A stretch of DNA of 64,000 nt from UBA4292 sp002395865 (GTDB taxonomy: Bacteria > Bacillota > Clostridia > Lachnospirales > Lachnospiraceae): contig CAMNBU010000004.1 of NCBI GenBank assembly GCA_946533395.1, positions 22,325-86,324 of the forward strand, given 5' to 3'. Positions within the stretch are counted from its first letter, which is position 1, and every line of letters begins with the position of its first letter. The notes beneath the pieces were generated by a model. It saw nothing but the letters and a program-made list of their open reading frames with translations, searched no databases and had not been told where the DNA came from. Made by a program: the position numbers and the translations under genes. Positions 56,407-64,000 of the stretch are shown here, piece by piece.

Positions 56407-56650
56407 TGTCTTTTCCTCCTGACGCCCCTTCGGCGTCCTCCCTATTTTTCCTGTTCCTCTTCAAGAGGTCGGCCAAGACCTTGCCTATGTGGAAATACAC
56501 GGCGAGGTACGATATTATCAGAACACATGTCATGGTCAGCGGCACCGCAAGACTTCCGCCCATGGCGGCAAATACGAGGGATGCCACGTAAAGGCCTATT
56601 ATAATTACAACGGCAGAAAGTGCCAGAATCCTTCGAAGTTTTTTGTCCAT
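56399..56650 (-). CDS. Small two-helix membrane protein
   Basis: 83 residues. Two hydrophobic helices (about 9-30 and 36-58) are followed by a charged tail (LLKRNRKNREDAEGASGGKDNE). It lies directly between hslO (0-base gap) and asnA (8-base overlap), so it is an expressed operon member. No family recognised. Confidence 0.75.
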   Translation of the reverse strand: MDKKLRRILALSAVVIIIGLYVASLVFAAMGGSLAVPLTMTCVLIISYLAVYFHIGKVLADLLKRNRKNREDAEGASGGKDNE

Positions 56651-57535
56651 CTATCTTACCGCCCTGTCATAAAGCGCCTGTATCTCCCCGACGGAATACT
56701 CATACTTCTTCCCGCAGAAATGGCAGCCCACTTCGATGCTCTTTCCCTCATCGAGAAGTGACTTAAGCTCCTTTTTGCCCAGACTCACGAGCCCTGCGGC
56801 GAATCTGTCCTTGCTGCAGTTGCAGTAGAACCTGCACTCATCCTTCTCGGTTATCGCAAGTCCCATATCTCCCAGCAGCCTGTCCAGTATGTCCTCGGGT
56901 GTAAGCCCTTCATCGAGCAGCGCGGTGATACTGCTTATCTCCTTCAGCCTCTCCTCGAGCTTTGAGATGACCTCATCGCCGGCACCCGGCATGAGCTGTA
57001 TCATAAAGCCGCCTGCGCGTTTTACGGTATTGTCCTTATTCATCAGGACTCCGAGCGCCACGGAGGAAGGTATCTGCTCACTGGTCGCGTAGTAATATGT
57101 TATATCCTCGGCTATCTCACCGGTTATCAGCGCCACCTGCCCCACATAGGGCTCCTTGAGTCCCATATCTTTTATCACGCGAAGCGTACCGTTGCCGACG
57201 ATACCGCCGACATCGAGCTTGTGGTCGTATCTTGGGGGATTTATCGCCTGCGGATTGTCCGCGTAGCCCTTCACATTGCCGTCGCAGCCTGCAGTCACGC
57301 AGATATTGCCCGCGGGGCCGTCCCCTGCCACCGTGAGAGTCAGCAGATCGCTCTCGGACTTTAAAGTCGAGCCCATCATTACGCCCGCCATAAGAAGCCT
57401 TCCCAGCGCCGCCGTGACCACAGGGCTCGAATCGTGCGCCCTTCTGGCCGTCTCAACTATCCCTGCTCCCGTCACCGCAAATGCCCTTATCTGCATATCG
57501 GCGGCAGTCGCTCTTACCATATAATCTCCACTCAT
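56651..57535 (-). CDS. hslO: Redox-regulated chaperone Hsp33
   Basis: 294 residues from the ATG at 57535 (GGAG 7 bases upstream). ATAADMQIRAFAVTGAGIVETARRAHDSSPVVTAALGRLL is the family start; the middle has GDGPAGNICV and the C-terminal redox switch has C-N-C...C-H-F-C-G-K-K-Y (zinc-binding CxC and CxxC). It protects proteins during oxidative unfolding. Encoded near FprA, another oxygen-defence protein. Confidence 0.95.
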   Translation of the reverse strand: MSGDYMVRATAADMQIRAFAVTGAGIVETARRAHDSSPVVTAALGRLLMAGVMMGSTLKSESDLLTLTVAGDGPAGNICVTAGCDGNVKGYADNPQAINPPRYDHKLDVGGIVGNGTLRVIKDMGLKEPYVGQVALITGEIAEDITYYYATSEQIPSSVALGVLMNKDNTVKRAGGFMIQLMPGAGDEVISKLEERLKEISSITALLDEGLTPEDILDRLLGDMGLAITEKDECRFYCNCSKDRFAAGLVSLGKKELKSLLDEGKSIEVGCHFCGKKYEYSVGEIQALYDRAVR

Positions 57536-57560
57536 TTCATTTCTCCATAGCTGCCCGACT

Positions 57561-58325
57561 TCAGGTATACAGCTTCCCCTCATGCCTTACCTCTCTGGCA
57601 ATGAAGTACACTCGCATATTCTCTTCCTTACCTTCCCGGTCGGTAAACGCCTCATAGCAGGCCTCCACCTTAAGCCCGGCCTCTCTCAGCAGCTCCTTAA
57701 CTCTCTCTATCCCATACGCTCTCTGCACGTGGACCTCGTCGCTCCTCTCATAGAGTCCATCCTCGGCCTCCTCAAATATCGTCAGCGCGTATGTATTCGT
57801 CATGGACTTCGCGTCGTACTCATTTTCCCAGATGAGCGCGCAGTCCTCTCTCACATCGGTATATGATCTGTTTCCCAGCCCCTCGAAATACGCGGCGGTC
57901 TTCATATCGAAAATGAACACGCCTTCCTCGTCTAAATAGTTCGACACAAGCCTGAAGACCTTTAAAAGGTCCTCCTCGCTCTCCATGTAGTTCATGGTAT
58001 CGCACACGCTCACGAAAGCCCTGACAGTTCCGAACAGTTCAAACTCCCTTATATCCTGGTTGAGATACAGTATCTGTTCTCCTCCGCCCTCCCAGAGCTT
58101 CTCCTGGGCCTCACTGAGCATCTCCTCGGAGGCATCTATCCCTATCATGTCGTACCCGGCCGCAGAGAGCCTCTGCGTCACGTTTCCGGTGCCGCAGCCG
58201 AGCTCGCACACTATGCCGTCGCTTACACCGCGCGCTTCAAGCAGCCCTCGCAGGTACGCACACCACTCGTCATACGGTATCTCGTCCATAACCGCGTCGT
58301 ACACCCGCGCAAATGCCCCGTACAT
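57561..58325 (-). CDS. Class I SAM-dependent methyltransferase
   Basis: 254 residues from the ATG at 58325 (GGAG 5 bases upstream). Motif I VCELGCGTGNVTQRL, then MIGIDASEEMLSEA, the acidic loop LNQDIREFEL, and VSVCDTMNYM, matching the Methyltransf_25 type with the YGAFARVYDAVMDEIPYDEWCAYL N-terminus common in Firmicutes. Substrate unknown. The first gene of the hslO-asnA-fprA run. The upstream extension to 58457 reads through a low-complexity region and has no ribosome site. Confidence 0.87.
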   Translation of the reverse strand: MYGAFARVYDAVMDEIPYDEWCAYLRGLLEARGVSDGIVCELGCGTGNVTQRLSAAGYDMIGIDASEEMLSEAQEKLWEGGGEQILYLNQDIREFELFGTVRAFVSVCDTMNYMESEEDLLKVFRLVSNYLDEEGVFIFDMKTAAYFEGLGNRSYTDVREDCALIWENEYDAKSMTNTYALTIFEEAEDGLYERSDEVHVQRAYGIERVKELLREAGLKVEACYEAFTDREGKEENMRVYFIAREVRHEGKLYT

Positions 58326-58430
58326 ACTTACTCCTTCTCCGTCTGTGGCCCTCCACGCATCACGGGCTCTCCACGCGCCGGTGCTGTTTATTCTCCCCCG
58401 GCGGCAGACTCTCACAGCACAGGCCTGAGG

Positions 58431-58494
58431 AGTAAAAATACTCCGGCGGACCATCACGAAGCGAAGCGGAGGTTGTGTCCGCCGGGGTTTTTTT
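58431..58494. terminator. Long-stem terminator downstream of hemW
   Basis: CTCCGGCGGAC (58441-58451) pairs with GTCCGCCGGGG (58477-58487), with a small inner hairpin; followed by TTTTTTT on the plus strand, and a T-rich ATTTTTA on the minus strand, where it ends hemW. Confidence 0.75.
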
Positions 58495-58543
58495 ACTCCG
58501 ATGGCCGTCCGCCTTAAATGACCAGCCGGGGGAAGCCAAAAAA

Positions 58544-59683
58544 CTACAGCATAAAGTCTGCGAGGATGACGTTGGAGACGTCGATGCCGGCCTCGGTGAG
58601 GCGCAGCCTGTCCCCGGTGAGCTCCATAAGGCCCATGGATGTGTATTTGTCGATGGGGGTGCGGTAGACAGATGTCAGCCGCTGGCCGAACCTACCCGCA
58701 AAGCCCGCGAGAGAAATGCCCTCCGTGCGGCGAAGACCCAGTATGCAGTACTCAGTCTTGCGGTCATCATCTGTGAGGTGTTCGATATTCTCCAGAAGAT
58801 CCCCCCACTTGTCCTTAAAGGCCAGATTCATGTATTTGTCGCGGTCTTTGATGACCGAGTAGCGAACGCCGCGGTCATATGAGGCCGCCCCTATCCCAAA
58901 GCCCAGATAGTCATTGCCCGACCAGTAGAGCAGATTGTGGCGGCACTTAAAGCCTTCCTTCGCGTAATTCGATATCTCGTAGCGCTCAAAGCCGCTTGCA
59001 GCCAGCTTCCTGCGCGTCAGATGATACATCTCTCGCTCCGTGTCCTCGTCAGGGAGGTTCAGCTTCATCTTCTCAAAAGGCGTGCCCGGCTCGATGATCA
59101 GACTGTATGCGGAGATATGCTCCGGTCCGAGAGCGCACACCAGATCGAGAGTCTCCTCATAGCCCTCCAGTGTCTGATCAGGCAGACCGCTCATCACGTC
59201 GACATTGATATTCGTAAAGCCGACGCGCCTCGCCCTTCTGTAAATATCCAGGAAATCCGCGCATGTGTGTATGCGCCCGAGAGCCGACAGTATCTCGTCA
59301 TCCGAGGACTGAAGCCCTATGGAGAGCCTGTTCACACCCGCCTCGATATATCCGTTCAGCTTCTCCTCATCCGCGGTGCCCGGGTTCATTTCCATGCTTA
59401 TCTCCGCGTCAGGCTCGACATTGAAATACTTGCGAACGGTGTCGATGAGCTTTTTGATCCACTCGGGGCTTACTAAAGAGGGCGTGCCGCCGCCGAAGTA
59501 GATGCTCGTCACCGGATGGGTCCGGTTGTACTCCTCCTCGTAGAAGGATGCTATCTGCCCCTGAAGCGCGCGAAGGTAGAGCTCCTTCACGGCATTGTCC
59601 GCCGGGGAGGAGAGGAAATCGCAGTAATTGCACTTCTTTACGCAAAAGGGCAGATGTATGTATATTCCTATGTTGTTATTCAT
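58544..59683 (-). CDS. hemW: Radical SAM protein HemW
   Basis: 379 residues. Radical SAM motif C-x3-C-x2-C in PFCVKKCNYCDF, YFGGGTPSL, MEMNPGTADEEKL, NRLSIGLQS, SAYSLIIEPGTPF and YEISNYAKEGFKCRHNLLYW, and the HemN C-terminal domain. HemW is a heme chaperone, not an oxygen-independent coproporphyrinogen oxidase, despite older naming. The ATG at 59683 overlaps the lepA stop by 8 bases. The arrangement lepA-hemW is conserved in Firmicutes. Confidence 0.94.
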   Translation of the reverse strand: MNNNIGIYIHLPFCVKKCNYCDFLSSPADNAVKELYLRALQGQIASFYEEEYNRTHPVTSIYFGGGTPSLVSPEWIKKLIDTVRKYFNVEPDAEISMEMNPGTADEEKLNGYIEAGVNRLSIGLQSSDDEILSALGRIHTCADFLDIYRRARRVGFTNINVDVMSGLPDQTLEGYEETLDLVCALGPEHISAYSLIIEPGTPFEKMKLNLPDEDTEREMYHLTRRKLAASGFERYEISNYAKEGFKCRHNLLYWSGNDYLGFGIGAASYDRGVRYSVIKDRDKYMNLAFKDKWGDLLENIEHLTDDDRKTEYCILGLRRTEGISLAGFAGRFGQRLTSVYRTPIDKYTSMGLMELTGDRLRLTEAGIDVSNVILADFML

Positions 59684-61481
59684 CTTCAAGCTTCAGTACA
59701 CTCATAAATGCCTGCTGGGGGATCTCCACATTGCCTATCTGGCGCATGCGCTTCTTGCCTTCCTTCTGCTTCTCCAGAAGCTTCTTCTTTCTGGAGATAT
59801 CGCCGCCGTAGCACTTCGCAAGGACATCCTTTCTGAGCGCCTTGACGGTCTCTCTGGCAATGATCTTCCCTCCGATGGCAGCCTGTATCGGTATCTCGAA
59901 CAGATGTCGCGGTATCTCGTCCTTCAGCTTCTCGCACATCTTTCTGCCGCGCTCGTAGGCGCTGTCCGCGTGCACGATAAAGCTCAGAGCGTCCACCTCC
60001 TCACGGTTTATCAGGATATCGAGCTTCACGAGCTGCGCGGGAACATACCCCTTTAAGTCATAGTCGAACGAAGCGTAGCCCTTGCTCTTTGATTTCAGCG
60101 CGTCGAAGAAATCATATATTATCTCATTAAGCGGAAGGTCGTATTTAAGGAGCGCTCTCGTCGTTTCGATATATTCCATGCCGAGGTAGACGCCGCGCCT
60201 CCTCTGGCAGAGATCCATGATATTTCCCACGAATTCTGTAGTCACCATGATCTCGGCGGATACTATCGGCTCCTCCATATGCTCTATCTCGTTGTAGTCC
60301 GGAAGATTCGAGGGATTGGTCAGCTCGACCACGGTGCCGTCGGTCTTGAAGACCTTGTATACGACTCCTGGAGCAGTCGTCACCAGATCCAGATCGTACT
60401 CCCTCTCGAGTCTCTCCTGTATGATCTCAAGATGTAAAAGTCCGAGGAAGCCGCACCTGAAGCCGAAGCCCAGAGCTACAGAGGTCTCAGGCTCGAAAAA
60501 CAGTGAGGCGTCGTTTAACTGCAGCTTCTCCAAAGCGTCCCTCAAATCGCCGTACTTGCTGCCGTCCGCAGGATACATTCCGCAGTAGACCATGGGCTTG
60601 ACCTTTTTGTATCCGGGCAGTGGCTCGGCGGCCGGATCATCCGCGTCCGTGACCGTATCGCCCACCATGGTGTCGCGCACATTTTTAATGCTGGCGGTGA
60701 TATATCCTACCATTCCGGCCGTAAGCTCATCGCAGGGAATGAATCTGCCCGCTCCGAAATATCCGACCTCTACCACCTGCTCCTCGGCACCGGTGTCCAT
60801 CATCCTGATGCGTGTGCCTCTTCTCACACTGCCCTCCATAACGCGGCAGAAAACGATAACTCCCTTGTAGGAGTCGTAGAGCGAGTCAAATATGAGCGCC
60901 CTCAGGGGAGCATTTACATCACCCTGCGGTGCGGGTATCTTCTTAACAATCGCCTCAAGCACCTGATCTATGTTTATGCCCTGCTTCGCGGAGATGAGCG
61001 GCGCGTCCTGCGCCTCAAGCCCTATCACATCCTCTATCTCGGCTATGACCCTCTCGGGCTCGGCGCTCGGCAGATCGATCTTGTTGATGACAGGTATGAT
61101 CTCGAGGTCGTGGTCGAGCGCGAGGTAGACATTGGCCAGAGTCTGGGCCTCTATGCCCTGTGCCGCGTCCACGACGAGTATCGCTCCGTCACACGCGGCG
61201 AGGCTCCTGCTCACCTCGTAATTGAAATCCACGTGACCGGGAGTATCGATAAGATTGAGCACGTACTCATTGCCGTCCTGGGCCTTGTAGACTATCCGGA
61301 CAGCCTGCGATTTGATGGTGATGCCCCTCTCCCTCTCGAGCTCCATGTTATCGAGTACCTGATCCTGCATCTCGCGGGATGTAAGTGTTCCGGTAGCCTC
61401 TATTATGCGGTCGGCAAGGGTCGATTTGCCGTGATCTATATGCGCAATTATGCAAAAATTCCTGATTCTGTTCTGATCCAA
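59676..61481 (-). CDS. lepA: Elongation factor 4 (LepA)
   Basis: 601 residues from a TTG at 61481, chosen because GGAGG lies 6 bases upstream and the family starts M/L-D-Q-N-x-I-R-N-F. GTPase motifs: AHIDHGKSTLADR, DTPGHVDF and NKIDLPSA; then the CTD signature DLDLVTTAPGVVY, RRGVYLGMEYIE and SKGYASFDYDLKGY. A ribosome-binding GTPase active in back-translocation or ribosome quality. Promoter with TTGACA upstream. Confidence 0.97.
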   Translation of the reverse strand: MDQNRIRNFCIIAHIDHGKSTLADRIIEATGTLTSREMQDQVLDNMELERERGITIKSQAVRIVYKAQDGNEYVLNLIDTPGHVDFNYEVSRSLAACDGAILVVDAAQGIEAQTLANVYLALDHDLEIIPVINKIDLPSAEPERVIAEIEDVIGLEAQDAPLISAKQGINIDQVLEAIVKKIPAPQGDVNAPLRALIFDSLYDSYKGVIVFCRVMEGSVRRGTRIRMMDTGAEEQVVEVGYFGAGRFIPCDELTAGMVGYITASIKNVRDTMVGDTVTDADDPAAEPLPGYKKVKPMVYCGMYPADGSKYGDLRDALEKLQLNDASLFFEPETSVALGFGFRCGFLGLLHLEIIQERLEREYDLDLVTTAPGVVYKVFKTDGTVVELTNPSNLPDYNEIEHMEEPIVSAEIMVTTEFVGNIMDLCQRRRGVYLGMEYIETTRALLKYDLPLNEIIYDFFDALKSKSKGYASFDYDLKGYVPAQLVKLDILINREEVDALSFIVHADSAYERGRKMCEKLKDEIPRHLFEIPIQAAIGGKIIARETVKALRKDVLAKCYGGDISRKKKLLEKQKEGKKRMRQIGNVEIPQQAFMSVLKLEDE

Positions 61482-61530
61482 AGAAAACCTCCGGGCGTTT
61501 GCCCACATTCATACCAAAAATAACTCTGTT

Positions 61531-61559
61531 ATTTTATCAAAAGAGCACGAATGTGTCAA
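61531..61559 (-). promoter_or_regulatory. Promoter for lepA-hemW
   Basis: Minus strand TTGACA (61559-61554), 17 bases, TAAAAT (61536-61531). Confidence 0.85.
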
Positions 61560-61564
61560 TAAAG

Positions 61565-61593
61565 TTGCAAAATTTTCAAAAATGTGTTATGAT
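61565..61593 (+). promoter_or_regulatory. Promoter for the EAL protein gene
   Basis: TTGCAA (61565-61570), 17 bases, TATGAT (61588-61593); AGGAGG lies before the ATG at 61653. Confidence 0.8.
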
Positions 61594-61652
61594 ACCTCCA
61601 AAGGATGTTCGAAACAAAAAACTAACCGCTCGAGAGCGGCACAGGAGGCGCT

Positions 61653-63296
61653 ATGGCCGCAGAATTATATCCGGATCTGTTTCAGGACTTTTTCCATGAG
61701 ATGGGACAGCCCCACTCATTAAACGAGGGTTTCCAGAAGGCTTTCGAGATACTGGAGCACCCTCTGCACATCGGCAAGGTGTGTCTGTCGTTTACCCCCA
61801 GGAGACCGGGCTTTTTTCAGGGCATCAGGAATTCAAACCTGAAGCTCGATATGTTCGTGTCCAAAGCCAGCTTCAACTCTGAGGTCAATCAGAACTACCA
61901 GTTCATGATGTCGGACGACATCGTCGTGGAGGTCACGATCTACGCCACCACTTCATGCGACCAGTGGTCCATGAAGCAGATCTCACAGCTGGCTATGATC
62001 GCCGAGACGACATTCGTATTTGCCTCGAGGCTTCGCATGGCCGACATTGCCCAGGCGAACTCCATGTCGGATACCCTCACGGGTCTTCCGAACTATGTGA
62101 GCTTCTGCTCCACCGGCCGGCAGCACTGCATGGTGGGCAGCATCGGCAAATTCACCGCCATGCTCATAAACATCAAGGACTTCAACAGCATCAACTTCCG
62201 CTACGGCTTCGTCATAGGCGATCAGGTGCTCCGCAAGTTCTCCGCCTTCCTTCAGACAGGTATGCTGCCCGAAGAGACGGTAGCCAGACATGGAGGTGAC
62301 AGCTTCCTGCTTCTGGTGAAGAAGGAGCGCGCTGATGATATCGTGGCGAAGGTCTCACGCACAGTCATCACCGCTGTCGCATCTGACGCCACGGAGATAC
62401 CTCTCGATATCGAGGCGGATATCACGAGATTCGATATACCGGAGAGCACCAAGGATTTCTCCACATGCCTCATCGAGCTTTCGAAGCGTTTTCAGGACAA
62501 GATACAGGACAATGCAAACTCTCGCGTGAAGAAGGCTTCCGCGTCGGAGATGGCAGAGAAGATGGAGGCATTCAACAACGCTATCGTAGAGGACCTCTTC
62601 CAGGTATATTACCAGCCGAAGTTCTCTCTCGAGGACAATTCCGTGCTCGGTGCCGAGGCTCTCGTCAGAAAGAAGGATGGCTCAAAGCTCCTGCTTCCGG
62701 ATGACTTCATCCCGGAGATCGAAAACGATGACAGAATCTTCCTCCTCGACTACTATGTACTCGACCAGGTCTGCAGAGATCTCCTGGACTGGACGGCCGA
62801 GGGCAAAGCTCCGCTCGTGAGCGTGAACTTCTCTCCGAGGCATCTCGAGGACGAGGCTTTCGTCGATCGCATCATGAACATCATCGACCGCTACGGCGTC
62901 GATCCGAGCTACATTGAGATAGAGTTCACCTCCATCCCCGATGTCTCACAGTACGCAAGCTTCAAGAAGTTCATCGGCCAGATGAAAGAGTATGACCTCA
63001 CAGTCTCACTCGACGATTTCGGAAGCGGCAACTCCCCCATCCTCTCGCTCTCCGAGCTTGGCGCGAACGGCGTGAAGATCGACAAAACCCTCACGGCCCG
63101 CATCGGTGAAAAAGGCGCCGACATCATCATCAAGAGCCTCATTAACATTGCCGCCGGCCTCAATATGGACGTCACGGTCCTGGGCATCGAGACGGAAGCC
63201 CAGAAGCAGTTCTACATCGACAACGGTTGCGTGGTCGCCCAGGGCAATCTCTTCGCAGAACCGATGTGTCGCGACGAATTCGAAAAATTCCTATGA
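61653..63296 (+). CDS. Degenerate GGDEF plus EAL c-di-GMP signalling protein
   Basis: 547 residues, without membrane helices. The first 130 residues are a soluble sensor-like region. The GGDEF-like domain (about 138-300) has DTLTGLPNYVSF, but the active site reads RHGGDSFLLL, so Glu is Ser and catalysis is unlikely. The EAL domain (about 308-547) keeps GAEALVRKKDG, VSVNFSPRHL, IEIEFTSIPD, SLDDFGSGNSP, KIDKTL and GIETEAQ, so phosphodiesterase activity is plausible. The protein would break down or bind c-di-GMP. Divergent from lepA. Confidence 0.88.
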   Translation: MAAELYPDLFQDFFHEMGQPHSLNEGFQKAFEILEHPLHIGKVCLSFTPRRPGFFQGIRNSNLKLDMFVSKASFNSEVNQNYQFMMSDDIVVEVTIYATTSCDQWSMKQISQLAMIAETTFVFASRLRMADIAQANSMSDTLTGLPNYVSFCSTGRQHCMVGSIGKFTAMLINIKDFNSINFRYGFVIGDQVLRKFSAFLQTGMLPEETVARHGGDSFLLLVKKERADDIVAKVSRTVITAVASDATEIPLDIEADITRFDIPESTKDFSTCLIELSKRFQDKIQDNANSRVKKASASEMAEKMEAFNNAIVEDLFQVYYQPKFSLEDNSVLGAEALVRKKDGSKLLLPDDFIPEIENDDRIFLLDYYVLDQVCRDLLDWTAEGKAPLVSVNFSPRHLEDEAFVDRIMNIIDRYGVDPSYIEIEFTSIPDVSQYASFKKFIGQMKEYDLTVSLDDFGSGNSPILSLSELGANGVKIDKTLTARIGEKGADIIIKSLINIAAGLNMDVTVLGIETEAQKQFYIDNGCVVAQGNLFAEPMCRDEFEKFL

Positions 63297-63303
63297 TCCT
63301 CTC

Positions 63304-63330
63304 CCCCGCCGGATAACGGCGGGGTTTTTT
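63304..63330 (+). terminator. Terminator after the EAL protein gene
   Basis: CCCCGCCG, GATAA loop, CGGCGGGG, TTTTTT, 7 bases after the stop codon. Confidence 0.92.
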
Positions 63331-63335
63331 ATGCA

Positions 63336-63367
63336 ATAAAACAGGCCGCTGCATCTGCAACGGCCTG
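63336..63367 (-). terminator. Terminator after the ABC permease gene
   Basis: Minus strand AGGCCG-TTGCA-GA-TGCAG-CGGCCT (63343-63366), then GTTTTATTG. Confidence 0.85.
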
Positions 63368-63389
63368 AAGTTATTATGGTAAAGTAGTA

Positions 63390-64000
63390 TCAACCCTTTA
63401 CGGAACCGAGTGTAAGTCCACCAACGATGTTCTTTGAAAGAAGGAGATATATAATTATAACAGGGAAGATAGCGATAAAGATAGACATGTTTACCTGACC
63501 AAGATCCCAGTTAAGGAAGTCTGCCGAACGAAGATCTGCGATGAGCAGAGCCACAGTCTTTAAATCTCTCCTCTCGATGATGACCTGCGAAGGAACGAAG
63601 AAGTTGTTCCACTGTGCAACGAATGCGAAGATGGCCTGAACTGCGATAGCCGGCTTCATAAGGGGAAGCACGATGAAGTTGAAGGTCCTGATCTCACCCG
63701 AGCCGTCAATTCTGGCAGCCTCAACGAGTGAAAGCGGCAGAGCCGACTCCATGTACTGCTTGATATAGTAGAATACTACGGGAGCAGCTATGGAGGGAAC
63801 GATCAGACCGGTGTAGTTCTCAACCAGACCCAGTTTGTCAAGCAAATCAACAAAACCAAGGATCGTTACCTGGCTGGGGATCATCATGACAGCAAGTATG
63901 AATGTAAATATTGCGCCTCTGAACTTGAAGTCATAAGCGTGTATCGCATACGCAGTCAGCGTAGAGAAATATGTGCTGAGCAATGCGCATGAACCGGATA
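63390..64000 (-). CDS. Sugar ABC transporter permease, MalG/UgpE type (5' end outside window)
   Basis: About 203 residues to the window edge, with no start required inside. Five membrane helices and the EAA-like coupling loop SLVEAARIDGSGEIRTFNFIVLPLMKPA. The start LLSTYFSTLTAYAIHAYDFKFRGAIFT and end NIVGGLTLGSVKG are standard for carbohydrate permeases of the CUT1 group. Partner permease, binding protein and regulator should lie beyond the right edge. The sugar is not predictable. Confidence 0.92.
   Translation of the reverse strand, partial: SGSCALLSTYFSTLTAYAIHAYDFKFRGAIFTFILAVMMIPSQVTILGFVDLLDKLGLVENYTGLIVPSIAAPVVFYYIKQYMESALPLSLVEAARIDGSGEIRTFNFIVLPLMKPAIAVQAIFAFVAQWNNFFVPSQVIIERRDLKTVALLIADLRSADFLNWDLGQVNMSIFIAIFPVIIIYLLLSKNIVGGLTLGSVKG

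Noticed and set aside
57561..58457. A longer start for the methyltransferase.
   Set aside because: The extra 44 residues are Arg/Ala-rich read-through into the terminator region, without a ribosome site.

Overview
The window looks like a chromosomal segment of an anaerobic Gram-positive member of the Clostridia, most likely a Lachnospiraceae bacterium. The reasons are the SCIFF peptide and its radical SAM maturase next to a fused secDF, a Lachnospiraceae-style Tgt, a stand-alone DUF4364 protein, FprA, AsnA, and sigma-A promoters with strong Shine-Dalgarno (SD) sites. Housekeeping parts are moderately GC-rich. The stretch from about 9.3 to 27.9 kb is visibly richer in A+T and looks like an accessory island. 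No rRNA, tRNA, CRISPR array or insertion sequence was seen, and no gene-free stretch exceeds 300 bases.

Layout. 0.3-5.9 kb (minus strand): scfA-scfB-secDF-tgt-yajC, from a consensus promoter to a rho-independent terminator. 5.9-9.3 kb: a membrane-anchored polysaccharide deacetylase-like protein, a divergent CNNM/CorC-type transporter and a small membrane protein. 9.3-27.5 kb (minus strand): a type VII secretion (T7SS) island. It reads, in transcription order, a 99-residue protein, EssC, EsaB, two WXG100 proteins, an intercistronic hairpin, a lipase-like candidate effector with a helical C-terminus, a small helical protein, two more WXG100 proteins, a huge receptor kinase (4 PASTA, 9 InlB-type and 2 MucBP-like repeats), two PP2C phosphatases, an FHA protein, a second receptor kinase with a solute-binding-protein-like ectodomain, and the stump of a third kinase gene. 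An XRE regulator is divergent. 28-32.3 kb: ECF sigma factor with membrane partner, a sodium-dependent transporter, and a DUF1016 nuclease.

32.4-43.5 kb (minus strand): a long run of close-packed genes with alarmone synthetase, LppM-like lipoprotein, S66 carboxypeptidase, rho, DUF4364, malic enzyme, dCMP deaminase, rpiB, ywlE, ywlC and a HAD phosphatase. Embedded in it, between rpiB and the dCMP deaminase gene, is a three-gene cassette: a radical SAM/SPASM protein with a C-terminal JAMM (JAB) protease-like domain, overlapped by 4 bases at each end by a tiny lipoprotein-like peptide gene. Both peptides end in the same tail (YYGCPNSK-x-V-x-KLNL-x-KR). I do not recognise this cassette, and it is my best candidate for an undescribed RiPP-like or lipopeptide-modification system.

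43.5-64 kb: a NusG domain II protein, aroK-aroE, gph, a 973-residue papain/C39-like candidate protease, aspartate kinase, a divergent PAP2 protein, a PHP phosphatase, fprA, a polytopic membrane protein, asnA, hslO, a methyltransferase, hemW-lepA, a divergent degenerate-GGDEF/EAL protein and the end of a sugar ABC permease gene. Protein calls rest on motifs read by eye; no database search was run.
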